A stretch of 59,980 nucleotides of DNA from Chloroflexota bacterium (GTDB lineage: Bacteria > Chloroflexota > Anaerolineae > Promineifilales > Promineifilaceae), in NCBI GenBank assembly GCA_017993775.1, contig JAGOMA010000032.1, positions 1 through 59,980 of the forward strand. The letters run 5' to 3'. This document shows positions 41,901 through 49,621 of the stretch, one piece after another; the stretch's first letter is position 1, and every line of letters begins with the position of its first letter. The notes under the pieces are model-generated. The model had not been told where the DNA came from. It searched no databases and saw only the letters and a program-made list of their open reading frames with translations. The translations under genes and the position numbers were made by a program.

Positions 41901-43587
41901 GATCATAATTCAAAGCCAGCCCTAAAATCATCGTCATGAGCAGTTCCGATTTACCGGAACCGGTGCTGCCGGCGATGAGGCCATGCACGCCGTCGGCGTC
42001 AGCGGAGAATTTCAGCCGACGCACGTCGCCGCCGGAAAGCTGCCCCAGGGCTACTTTGAGCCAATCGGCGTTTTCCGGCTGTTTGTTGATGCGCCAATTT
42101 TCCAGCGTAAGCTGGCGCAGTTCATCGGCCGTGCTGACGCCGAGCATTTCCATCATCAAAATGCCGTTAGGCAGATCAGCGCCGTAGCTTTTGCGCACTT
42201 GCAGCGGTTCTAACTCGCGGGCCAATCGATCCAACGCTTCCAGATCGTCGATGGTATCGGCCTGGCCGATATAACGCGGCGTGTTGACGCCCACTTCCGC
42301 ATAACGAAAACCAATTTTGTTTGCCTGGCTGAGACGAAGCTCTTCATCGTTTTGCGAGACAATGACTTCGATAACCGATTGGCAGCCGCTGGGTATTTTG
42401 CCGGTTTCGGGGACTAAAAAGAGGATGGCCGCGCCGAGGGATGGGCCTTGCTGCAGCAGCAAGGAGATGCCGGGGTCCATTTCCAGATCGCGCAGCCAGG
42501 AGCCTTGGGGCAGCGGGGTGAGCAAATCGACGACAACCAGCAAAAACGGCAGGGTGACATCGACGTTGTTGTCGGGGTCTTGCAGGCGGAGCTGGCGTTC
42601 GTCCAGAACGTTGCGCAGATTTTTGAGGAAGGTGTAGACCTTGCTGCGCTCCTTGTCGCCTTCACGATCACGGCCGTCTTCGAAACACACAGTCTCGTTT
42701 TGCTTGCCGCCCTGGGCGTGGGGCAGCGATGTAACCCAACGCCAATTCTTGCGCCCTTCCATCGTGCCCAAAATTTGCAAGCGGGCATCGGTGGGCGACT
42801 GAAAAACAGCGTAATGGGCCAGCAGCGCCTGAACAAAAGCGTAAACTGCGCCCGAATTTTTGCCAGTTATACCAATAGAGTGGCGGGCGATAAGCGTTGG
42901 CTCTTCGCCCGCTTCTTGGGGAGCCGGCTGGCGCAGGGGAATGGTAATGGGCACATCGCTAACAAATTGGGAATCTTCGGCCAGACGCATGGCGTCGCGC
43001 ACTTGTGGGTCGTCGAAGCTGCCGCCTTGCGCCAGCGTGTAAACAACAGTGGAAGGCAGGCTGCCCATGCCCAGGCGCAGCGTGCCAAAATCGTTATCAT
43101 CGGTGCGCCGTTCCCAGAGGCGTGTGGCCAGATGAGGGGGTGTGGAAGAAACGGCCGTGGCATGAAACCGCTGGCTTGCTTCCTTCGCAATGGTCAAAGC
43201 CTGCCCGGGTTCAGAATAATTATGGCGATAAAAACGGCGCTGCATATCGTGACTCACAGTCATTTCCCGCCGCATTTCCAATAACTGCTCCGCGTACGCC
43301 GCCTCTTTAACCCCTTTATTCTTGTTATTCTGATGACGGCTGTACAACGCGAAAGCCACCGAAGCGACCACCGACATGCCCATCGGCAAAATGAAAAGCA
43401 AACTCCGCCCCCGGCTAAACACCGAAATCAAGACGTACCCCACGATGGTCAGCAGCGGCAGCCCAATTTGCACAAGCGATTGATTTTGTTCCTGTTCATC
43501 ACCGGGAGGAGAGGGGATTTCCACAGCGCCCTGCGGCAGTTCCGGTTGGATACGTGGGGGGCGTTCTATGTATTTGGGTTCAGACAT
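38944..43587 (-). CDS. essC: EccC/EssC-type FtsK/SpoIIIE secretion ATPase
   Basis: 1547 aa motor of a type VII-like system. Two N-terminal membrane helices (about 42-90), then three FtsK/SpoIIIE ATPases. Walker A motifs: GSTGSGKS (about 545), GASGWGKTT (about 935) and GPPSSGKTT (about 1228). Walker B: FVFIDEFAEM in the first, LIIIDNFAEF and FILIDNYDSF in the second and third, so only the first has the catalytic DE pair, as in known EccC/EssC proteins. It lacks the N-terminal FHA pair of EssC; FHA domains are in neighbouring proteins instead. AAGGAGG precedes the ATG. First gene of the minus-strand operon. Confidence 0.95.
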   Translation of the reverse strand: MSEPKYIERPPRIQPELPQGAVEIPSPPGDEQEQNQSLVQIGLPLLTIVGYVLISVFSRGRSLLFILPMGMSVVASVAFALYSRHQNNKNKGVKEAAYAEQLLEMRREMTVSHDMQRRFYRHNYSEPGQALTIAKEASQRFHATAVSSTPPHLATRLWERRTDDNDFGTLRLGMGSLPSTVVYTLAQGGSFDDPQVRDAMRLAEDSQFVSDVPITIPLRQPAPQEAGEEPTLIARHSIGITGKNSGAVYAFVQALLAHYAVFQSPTDARLQILGTMEGRKNWRWVTSLPHAQGGKQNETVCFEDGRDREGDKERSKVYTFLKNLRNVLDERQLRLQDPDNNVDVTLPFLLVVVDLLTPLPQGSWLRDLEMDPGISLLLQQGPSLGAAILFLVPETGKIPSGCQSVIEVIVSQNDEELRLSQANKIGFRYAEVGVNTPRYIGQADTIDDLEALDRLARELEPLQVRKSYGADLPNGILMMEMLGVSTADELRQLTLENWRINKQPENADWLKVALGQLSGGDVRRLKFSADADGVHGLIAGSTGSGKSELLMTMILGLALNYDPTIVNFVLVDFKGGAAFEPFRNLPHCVDIVTNLRGSAVERMFAAITAELNRRQAINVATDSKHIVHYRQQKLHVPPYGRAIVVKDKEFHTSPYPHLFVFIDEFAEMIAENPEYKAQLNSITRLGRALGVTLILAAQRPTGVTDQMRANIKFRIALRVETREESGEVLRRPDAAYLPTGIPGRGFLQVGNENIEMIQVAWTGSEYRGGREKKKPNVKWPDRKKRTTEESEEEFPKVFEMMVDLMDEMAKEHSLPQRTPWPDFLPANMSLQTPVDATYINPQGLKLMQLPGAPTPTAVPTTPSNEDAMPPVPLNTAVSLWMNDENAWLGIDWAERAMRAVVGLIDNPYNSEQLPLVVDFRRGHAVIFGASGWGKTTFLRTLVATLAATHSPTELHVYILDFGGRQMNVLRDLPHVGEIITPDEEEKVTRLLRRVDQELNRRKTVLSDADADDLYRYNSANPTAVIPAMLIIIDNFAEFRESFEDLMPLLISLVRESRAYGIHFATSAELPGSLGGKLYTLFTERMALKLSDPTEYSGIVGRGARVIDDIAGRGFIKHERRALEFQTALPVGLPGDGQELDETQKLSILVQAMQEFGRDIPKEKRPSAINTLANRVLLKSLLPDPLPRPTAARRRIQPILGIDDLTLEPWLFDMPGQGPHSLVIGPPSSGKTTTLRSLALSLAHTYTPDEVFLVLVDFQQKLFKYGGRRSLGELPHVADVLTSSEQLETFVANLETECKTLAAERKRPIFILIDNYDSFSEDAGQQRKALPTLGTLAREFGTAGLHIIAAGSPAIARAPEDLRKQLSVPRYGLALQTADTVQVLNGKVPRGMAQAELPLGRGFLVRSGRTTMLQIGTPYDDDEHVESALDHWVEVICDRYPRQKNQWTAPQAAPTAPPAADKPINRGAADGTAVSRPAPTRTTLAARPERSVVRTAVPDNVDIAFVRQELKTKRAMNDALLNMLSDVDVLNMAVEMKIITLPEEPAGE

Positions 43588-43723
43588 GCACAGATCCTCC
43601 TTGATGTCGTGCCAGCCACATTTTCATGCAGCATCGTTTGAGGGACGATCCCATTTTAACCTTCACAGGTCATAATAATCAACACTTAAACACAAAACTT
43701 TCTACAATTTCACCGGCAAACAC

Positions 43724-43752
43724 TTGACACATGCCCTTTTGGAAAGTACCTT
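43724..43752 (+). promoter_or_regulatory. Possible promoter for the pseudokinase gene
   Basis: A perfect TTGACA (43724-43729) with a weak TACCTT 17 bp on, about 80 bp before the start, in the divergent gap facing the EssC operon. Confidence 0.35.
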
Positions 43753-43829
43753 AATCACAGAATAGGGACCAAAATGCTGGTAGCATTCAGATATTTTACT
43801 CACCCTCGAAGTTGTGGAGGAAAAGTCCA

Positions 43830-44921
43830 TTGAAGCAAATATGTATCCACTGCGGTCGAAAATCAACTGGCGGATCCCTCTGGTGCCAGGAAAGCTACTG
43901 TTCCATCGACAACATGGTGACGGTTTTTGATTATGGGGAAACGGTTGGCGATCTCAATATCGTCAAATTGCTGGCGGTACTGCGCACCTCTTCGATTTAT
44001 GAGGCCGAACGGCAAGGGCAAAAAGTGCTGCTGAAAATTGCCCATGCGGGCTTTCAGGAAAGACTGAAACGCGAAGCCGCCTTTTTGATGCAGCTTCAGG
44101 TAAACAAGCAGTTTCACCCTATGCTGCCCACCCTGATGCCGGCCCATAAACAGGCCAATCTGCGCGAACACCCGATTGGCAAAACGGTGTCGCATGAACA
44201 AACGTTGTATTACACCATCTTTGACTATGCGGAAGGAGACTTTTTGCGCGGCATTTTGCTGAAAAATCCTCAACCCTGGTACCAACATGCCGGTTGGATC
44301 ACCATCAGTCTGGCGGATGTGATTGCCCTCATGCACAAAAATCAGATTTTGCATTTGTGCCTGTGCCCGGAAATTGTGTTTATCCGGTTTGACAAAGAGG
44401 GGATTCCACGGCCGATTTTGATGGACCTTGGGGCGGTAAGTGATCCACAAAATGTGGCTCGCTATTGGGATCCGCGTTTTGTGCCTGCTGCTTATGCCGC
44501 GCCGGAATTGATCCGCAAAAGCGGCGGATCGGTTGGCGCATCGACCGATGTGTATGGCCTGAATTTGCTGCTGTATGAGATGCTGGCCGGACAGCCCGCT
44601 TTTGCTTATCGCTTGCGAGCGGATGATGATATTTACCATGACGTTTTACAGGCAAAACCAGCGCCTATGAATCGGGCAGATTTACAAACTGTGCCGGAGA
44701 TTGCCGCCAGGGGCATTCACCAGAGTTATCAGGCTCGCCAACCGGATGTGCTGACGTTAGCCCATGAGTTACTGGCCACCTTCCCGCCTGTGCCGAAGGA
44801 AAAGAAAGGACGGCGAATTAATTGGCGCACGGTGGCGATTGTGATTGCGACGGCGTTTGTAGTGACTTTGTTGATTGCCATGGCTCTGGCGCTGAGTGAA
44901 GCGGCAACGGCCGTTATCTAG
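43830..44921 (+). CDS. Membrane-anchored pseudokinase with N-terminal zinc ribbon
   Basis: About 363 aa. Starts at TTG 43830 (GGAGG nine bases upstream), giving MKQICIHCGRKSTGG. Four Cys (CIHC, CQESYC) form a probable zinc ribbon. The kinase-like domain (about 45-320) keeps VLLKIAH (Lys), LMDLGAVSD and AAPEL, but its catalytic loop is HLCLCPEIVFI where active kinases have HRDxKxxN, so it lacks the catalytic Asp. A single C-terminal helix (about 335-358) anchors it with almost no outer tail. Type VIIb EssB/YukC is also a pseudokinase followed by a membrane helix. Its position between the motor and the WXG100 operon supports that parallel. Confidence 0.8.
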   Translation: MKQICIHCGRKSTGGSLWCQESYCSIDNMVTVFDYGETVGDLNIVKLLAVLRTSSIYEAERQGQKVLLKIAHAGFQERLKREAAFLMQLQVNKQFHPMLPTLMPAHKQANLREHPIGKTVSHEQTLYYTIFDYAEGDFLRGILLKNPQPWYQHAGWITISLADVIALMHKNQILHLCLCPEIVFIRFDKEGIPRPILMDLGAVSDPQNVARYWDPRFVPAAYAAPELIRKSGGSVGASTDVYGLNLLLYEMLAGQPAFAYRLRADDDIYHDVLQAKPAPMNRADLQTVPEIAARGIHQSYQARQPDVLTLAHELLATFPPVPKEKKGRRINWRTVAIVIATAFVVTLLIAMALALSEAATAVI

Positions 44922-44944
44922 CCACCACACATCACCCAACAACC

Positions 44945-44978
44945 AAAACGCCAGCAAGGAAAATCTTGCCGGCGTTTT
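44945..44978. terminator. Bidirectional terminator
   Basis: AAAACGCCAGCAAG / CTTGCCGGCGTTTT, 13 of 14 pairs, between the convergent pseudokinase and WXG100-type genes. Confidence 0.75.
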
Positions 44979-44981
44979 ATC

Positions 44982-45042
44982 AGACCCTAAGGGTTTTGCA
45001 GCGCATAAAGCAAAATAACTGCAGGTCAAACCCTTAGGGTCT
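44982..45042. repeat. AGACCC-AAGGGTTT inverted repeat
   Basis: Perfect 15-bp inverted repeat AGACCCTAAGGGTTT / AAACCCTTAGGGTCT enclosing about 31 bp. Same family as at 5138, 57411 and 59817. Confidence 0.75.
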
Positions 45043-45059
45043 ACACAGGTTTGGGCTGT

Positions 45060-45359
45060 TTAATAAAACCGTGTACTCCCCATCGCATCGCCGCGTTCAT
45101 ACGCCCGCGCTGAAGCCGCCAGGTCGCCGCCAATTTCCGTGCATTTTTCCGACAGCTGTTCAATCACCGGCTTCAACTGCGATAAATAACGTTCAACCGC
45201 CAGCCCGCCAACCAGACCAATAAAGGCCGTAGCTTTTAACACCGTCATCAGCGCTTCCAGGGCGGCCGCCACGCTCTTCAAAATATTGCCAATATCCTCA
45301 AACCGTTTACCCATGCCCATAACTCCTGGGACATCCATGAAAACTTCTTCACCAGCCAT
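45060..45359 (-). CDS. Small ESX-like protein with YxxxD motif
   Basis: 99 aa, mostly helical, with a Gly-rich hydrophobic middle (TAFIGLVGGLAVERYL) instead of a clear WXG turn. The C-terminal part reads ARAYERGD, which fits the YxxxD/E signal that directs ESX substrates in mycobacteria. Last of four small genes in one operon next to the EssC locus; likely a secreted partner or a pore-associated subunit. AAGG site before the ATG. Confidence 0.7.
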   Translation of the reverse strand: MAGEEVFMDVPGVMGMGKRFEDIGNILKSVAAALEALMTVLKATAFIGLVGGLAVERYLSQLKPVIEQLSEKCTEIGGDLAASARAYERGDAMGSTRFY

Positions 45360-45403
45360 GTGTTACCTTCCTTATTCAATCGGCGCGTAACCGTCTAAGT
45401 GTC

Positions 45404-45742
45404 TTAGTAAATATTCTGGAATATGCCCGCCAGACCTTCCACCAAACCACGGGCTTGCCGGTCTGCCTGTTCCATTGTGTCGGCGGCGCGGTTGATGCTT
45501 ACCGTCATCGTGGTGCAATGTTCAATCAGCCGGTCTGAACCAGGAATGAACAGATTGGTACATTCCGCCACAAAAGCGTCTGCCCCGCGGCCAATCCACA
45601 CGCCGCTGGTCACCTGGCCAATCATCGCCTGAATCGGAGCGCGTACTGCGTCTTGCAGAATGCTCATCTGGGCGTTAACTTGTCCCAAGACCTCGTTCAG
45701 GACAGAGCGAGCTACACGGAGTAAGAGTTTTTTAATGCTCAT
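45404..45742 (-). CDS. WXG100-like protein
   Basis: 112 aa helical hairpin with the turn SGVWIGRGADAFVAE (W-I-G, about residue 50). The N-terminus is basic and extended relative to typical WXG100 proteins, with only a few residues after the second helix. GAGGTGA precedes the ATG. It lies in the four-gene operon, 17 bp after the previous gene. Confidence 0.83.
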   Translation of the reverse strand: MSIKKLLLRVARSVLNEVLGQVNAQMSILQDAVRAPIQAMIGQVTSGVWIGRGADAFVAECTNLFIPGSDRLIEHCTTMTVSINRAADTMEQADRQARGLVEGLAGIFQNIY

Positions 45743-45759
45743 GATTTGTCACCTCACTG

Positions 45760-46056
45760 TTAGTTGTACATCCGGGTCGTATCTTGGTCCGCGCTGCGCA
45801 TGTCGTCCAGAGCGCCCATTACGTCGGCCTGCAATTCCAAAAATTTATCGTGAAGGCGCTGGATTGCCGGCGTTAAGACGCTGCGGCACGCTTCGCTAAA
45901 CGCATCGCCTGCTTCGCCGCGCAGTCCGCCATTTTCCAACATTTCCGCAATCTGGTTCACTTCAGACATGGATGCCTCAAGTGTTTGGGCGCCCTGGGCG
46001 AAGGCTTGCGCCATTTCTTCCATTTGCCCATAGTCCATCTTAATAATATCGGTCAT
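45760..46056 (-). CDS. WXG100-like protein, Trp replaced
   Basis: 98 aa helical hairpin. The turn reads GGLRGEAGDAFSEAC, so the WXG position carries L-R-G; the GxAGDAF context and length otherwise fit the family. In WXG100 pairs one partner often lacks the Trp. AGGAGAG precedes the ATG. Confidence 0.8.
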   Translation of the reverse strand: MTDIIKMDYGQMEEMAQAFAQGAQTLEASMSEVNQIAEMLENGGLRGEAGDAFSEACRSVLTPAIQRLHDKFLELQADVMGALDDMRSADQDTTRMYN

Positions 46057-46087
46057 GGTTCTCTCCTAATGTTGAATGAATACGCGC

Positions 46088-46387
46088 CTAAATGACTCGG
46101 AAGCCGTTGCCGGCCTCTTCTTCGGCCTGGCTCAACGTTTCGGCGACTTGTTTGGTTATGTTACCCGCGTCTTCCAGAGCATGGCGCAAGCGGTCTATTC
46201 CGGGGACTACTTCATCTTGCATTTCCGCGAAGAAGGCTTGCGAACCGCGGCCTTCCCAAGAATTTTGCAATTGGCCCATGCGGTTGCGAATGTTCTGCAA
46301 CATTTGCTGGATTTCATCGCCTTGCTGCGAGAAACGGCGCGAAACTTGCTCCAGAACGTCATAATCTGCTTCAATTAGATCAGCCAT
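46088..46387 (-). CDS. WXG100 protein (canonical motif)
   Basis: 99 aa, with QNSWEGRGSQAFFAEM as a textbook W-E-G turn at about residue 44, flanked by two amphipathic helices. First gene of the four-gene operon. It starts MADLIEADYDVLEQVSRRF, close in style to the WXG100 protein at 37964 (VDIEVDYEVLEDAAAKF), so the two are likely paralogues that may pair with different partners. Confidence 0.9.
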   Translation of the reverse strand: MADLIEADYDVLEQVSRRFSQQGDEIQQMLQNIRNRMGQLQNSWEGRGSQAFFAEMQDEVVPGIDRLRHALEDAGNITKQVAETLSQAEEEAGNGFRVI

Positions 46388-46705
46388 TTTTTACCTCTCT
46401 TTGCCTGAAAAGGGTTTCCAAATAGGAAGAATTGATGGATATTGGGGGAAATTTGGGTTTCCGTATAGGGCACTCTCCTTTACAATAAGCTTGAGTTTAG
46501 GGGTGAAACGGCCGTCACCCTTGTTACATGGTATAGGCCAGAGCTACTTTTTTTCAGCCCGATTTTCTCGCTTGTTGTCTTGATTGCTCGTCCGGCTCAA
46601 CTGATAAGCACAGTGTAAAAGGCGCAGAAACGGCCGTCAATAACCAGATAATAAATTATCCCAGCCATTATTTTAATCATCCCACCTGCAATTTTCTATA
46701 GGCTC
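46388..46705. other. Intergenic region upstream of the WXG100 operon
   Basis: 318 bp. Two ACGGCCGT copies (about 46508 and 46629); the first lies in a GGGTGA/TCACCC hairpin. No gene or clear promoter was recognised. Confidence 0.5.
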
Positions 46706-47170
46706 ATGCGCATGAAACTTAACCCACAGCTCATAACCGCCTACAAACAAACCGCCGATGCCCTGAACGGCCGTGAACGGCGGCTCTTTATGGCGCAGGT
46801 GGTAAAAATGCTGGGCGCAGGCGGCCAGCGCCAGGCCGAACGCGAGTTGGGCTGGAACCGAGGCACCATTCGCAAAGCGATGGGGGAATTGGACAGCGGC
46901 AAGCCCATTGAGGATCGGTTTTATGCCCGAGGCAGGCGAGCGGCTGAAGAAAAACTACCCAATTTGCTCATCGACATTCAGTCCATTCTGGAAAGCGATG
47001 CCGAAACCGACACCCTGACGCGCAGCATCGGCCTCAGCGCGCCAGAGGTGAGACGGCGGTTGGTCCATGAACAAGGTTATCGGGACGAAGAACTGCCCAC
47101 GACTGAGACAATTCGCAAAAAAATCCGGGGATTAGGTTATTACTTCCGGCACGGCCGTTTCTGGAAATGA
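46706..47170 (+). CDS. Transposase-like N-terminal fragment (ISAzo13/Rhodopirellula type)
   Basis: 154 aa with a helix-turn-helix-rich pattern: GAGGQRQAERELGWNRGTIRKAMGEL, ARGRRAAEEKLPNL, APEVRRRLVHEQGY, TTETIRKKIRGLGYYFR. From memory this matches the DNA-binding region of ISAzo13-family transposases, which then continue into a DDE domain. Here the frame stops right after RHGRFWK, so the catalytic domain is missing. Either a remnant of an insertion or a domesticated DNA-binding protein; no terminal inverted repeats or target duplication were seen. Confidence 0.6.
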   Translation: MRMKLNPQLITAYKQTADALNGRERRLFMAQVVKMLGAGGQRQAERELGWNRGTIRKAMGELDSGKPIEDRFYARGRRAAEEKLPNLLIDIQSILESDAETDTLTRSIGLSAPEVRRRLVHEQGYRDEELPTTETIRKKIRGLGYYFRHGRFWK

Positions 47171-47266
47171 GGCGCATACAGAGAAAGTTTGGCAAAGCAA
47201 CCGTCGCTGCGCCAACGGCCGTTGCGCCAATTTTTTAATTGCCCCACTTGCAAATGCACAATTCAG

Positions 47267-49450
47267 CTAAATTGTCAACTCCAGGGTGGTGAATTTGCCC
47301 AAATCGATCCGCACCGGGCCAGACAGAGCAAATGGCGCATCTGGCGCCAGCTTTTGCCCGGCCACAAATGTGCCGTTACTGGAGTGGAGATCGATGAGGA
47401 AATAACGGCCGTTTTCAAAATTGATGCTCAGGTGACGCCGCGACACACGGCCGTCGCCGCTGATATTGAGATCGCACCCTTCCCGGCCAACCGTAAACGG
47501 AAATGTAGCCAAGGCCACATCCTGGCCGATTAATCCATGATCGATGGTTTGGGCAATGCGGAGGCGTGGTTGAGACGGCCGTTTCGCGGCCGTTTTGGAT
47601 CCGGTGGGCTTATCAGCCAGAGACGCCTGGTCAAACAACATAGTCTGATGCAGCGCCTGTGGCTGCGCCGCCGATTTGATGCCCTGGCCCTGCAAAACCG
47701 GCGTGCCCGTAATCAGCTTATCCTGCCGCGAGCGAGCCATCAACCAGATAATCAGGCCCACAATCAGCAATACAATCAGCAGGGTGATATACCAATATTG
47801 GGTCAGCGCCACCGAAAGCCGGGCAAACAAACTGGGCGGCGCTGGCGGCGGCGGCGGGGTATAAGCCACATCCTCATATTCGGCCGTGGCCACGGCCGTT
47901 CCGTCCGCAGCCCGCGCCTCCAGCAAAATCGTATAACTGCCCTCGCCCAACGCCGCCAGAGGAACCGTCAACATGCCCGCCGCATCCGGGCGCAGCCCAG
48001 CCACATGAAAATCCTCCAGCTTGGTCTGCTCATTCACCAGCCCAATGGCATACGAATCGATTGGAGCGCCATTTTGCGTTTTCACGCCAACCAGCAGCAG
48101 CTCGTTGGCCTCATCCACACGCACCGGCTCGATCTTGACCGTAGTCACCAGGCTCTCTTCGACTACCACTGTAGGATCATAACTAAAGGAATGTTCCAGG
48201 AGCACGGTTTCATTTTTATCATTTTTAATGGCTGCGCCGTCCAGATTGTCGGCCGTCACTTCGATGGCGTACTGGCTGCCCAATTCCAAATCGGCAGCCG
48301 GCAGCTCAAACGACAAGACAGCGCCAATCTCCGTCGTCGCCTGGCGCGAAACCTCCACGCCGCCATCCAGCACCTTCACTTCCACCTGCCCCACAAGCTG
48401 CGGGCTGGTCACGTCCAGCGTCAGCACCAGATTGCCCGCCTCGTTTGCCCGCAAACTATCCAACGACAGTTCCACCGGTTCCGGCGGTCGAAAATAATCG
48501 CGGCTGGCGGTAAAGGTGAAATTTTCCGTCAGCGAACGGCCATCTTGCAGGTTGATGGTTAATGTGGCTGAATGCTCACCCTGAGTGGGGAATAATTGGG
48601 CGCTGGCCAGCCATTGGCTCTTCAAACCATCCATAATCTGGCGAAATGAATCGGCCAGCGCGGCCTGATCGCCAATCGCGGCCAGGCCGCCGGTTTCCCG
48701 CGCCAGGTTTCGCAGTTCGATTTCGTTCACATTTTGGCCGCCAGACAGGCCGATGGTGTGGACCGGCACGTTGGCGTTGCGCATGGTGGCAAAATTGACC
48801 ACTTCGCTGTAGGTGTGGCGGCTGCAAGGATTGCCTTCACCGGCGACAAGTTCGTCACGGCCGTCTGTGAACACAATCACCGCCCGACGCGCCTGCGGTA
48901 AACTGCTGGTCGCCTGATTGACCAAATCAATCGCCGTATAGGTTGCGTCGTACAGGCAAGTGCCTTTGTTGGCTACCTGAACGCTGTTGATCGCGTCTTG
49001 CACCCGCGCCTGATCGGCGGAAAAATCGCGCACCAGATTTATATCTTCATTAAACCGGATGACGGCGAATTGGGCTTCTGGCGGCGCGCCGTTGATGGCC
49101 TGGCTGGCTGCCTGGCGCATGTCGTCGATGGCCCCGCCCATACTGCCGCTGGTATCCAGCACAATGGCGACAAAAAAAGGCGTGTCGGGTTTGCTGACGG
49201 CCGTTTCATAAATCGTACTATCACCGACAATTTGAATGCTGGCAGATTGGATGGAAGGGTTGGCAATCGGCCGTCTTTCGCCATCGACCACCGTAAAAAA
49301 GACGTCCAACGCCAGGGCGTCGGCGTCCGGATTTTCGGTAACCTGAGGGTAATTAATGACCAGTTCTGCCGCAGATTGCGCCCAAACCAATCCCGCGCCC
49401 CAAATGGCGATCATGATGCATACGGCTCCGATTTGAATAACTCTCTTCAT
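47267..49450 (-). CDS. VWA-domain membrane protein with C-terminal FHA
   Basis: 727 aa. Signal peptide (about 1-24), VWA domain (about 88-275) with MIDAS residues DTSGSM, GTC and FTDGRD, two beta-sandwich segments (about 320-540), a membrane helix (about 565-590, YWYITLLIVLLIVGLIIW) and a cytoplasmic FHA domain (about 650-725: FTVGREGCDLNI, SRRHLSINFENG, HSSNGTF). The VWA faces outward and the FHA inward, so an external ligand could be coupled to phosphothreonine signalling. It belongs with the nearby kinase/PP2C/FHA set. GAGAGGAA precedes the ATG. Confidence 0.9.
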   Translation of the reverse strand: MKRVIQIGAVCIMIAIWGAGLVWAQSAAELVINYPQVTENPDADALALDVFFTVVDGERRPIANPSIQSASIQIVGDSTIYETAVSKPDTPFFVAIVLDTSGSMGGAIDDMRQAASQAINGAPPEAQFAVIRFNEDINLVRDFSADQARVQDAINSVQVANKGTCLYDATYTAIDLVNQATSSLPQARRAVIVFTDGRDELVAGEGNPCSRHTYSEVVNFATMRNANVPVHTIGLSGGQNVNEIELRNLARETGGLAAIGDQAALADSFRQIMDGLKSQWLASAQLFPTQGEHSATLTINLQDGRSLTENFTFTASRDYFRPPEPVELSLDSLRANEAGNLVLTLDVTSPQLVGQVEVKVLDGGVEVSRQATTEIGAVLSFELPAADLELGSQYAIEVTADNLDGAAIKNDKNETVLLEHSFSYDPTVVVEESLVTTVKIEPVRVDEANELLLVGVKTQNGAPIDSYAIGLVNEQTKLEDFHVAGLRPDAAGMLTVPLAALGEGSYTILLEARAADGTAVATAEYEDVAYTPPPPPAPPSLFARLSVALTQYWYITLLIVLLIVGLIIWLMARSRQDKLITGTPVLQGQGIKSAAQPQALHQTMLFDQASLADKPTGSKTAAKRPSQPRLRIAQTIDHGLIGQDVALATFPFTVGREGCDLNISGDGRVSRRHLSINFENGRYFLIDLHSSNGTFVAGQKLAPDAPFALSGPVRIDLGKFTTLELTI

Positions 49451-49586
49451 TGCGTTCCTCTCAGGCTATGGTAAGTGCCAATCCGCCGTTAACGGGCGGA
49501 CAGACTTATTATACGCCATCAAAAGACGCATCGCAGCAATTTTTACAGCGGTATCTGGGAATTTGATAATAGGGATGGGCCGTGAT

Positions 49587-49614
49587 TTGGTGCGGACTGG
49601 GGTTGTGTTATAGT
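49587..49614 (+). promoter_or_regulatory. Candidate promoter giving a leaderless transcript
   Basis: TTGGTG, 16-bp spacer, TATAGT; the -10 box ends seven bases before the ATG at 49622, and there is no ribosome-binding site. Confidence 0.5.
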
Positions 49615-49621
49615 TGCCGCC

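Noticed and set aside
47537..48562. 341-aa plus-strand frame opposite the VWA-FHA gene
   Set aside because: Arg/His/Gln-rich antisense shadow of a gene with clear VWA and FHA motifs.
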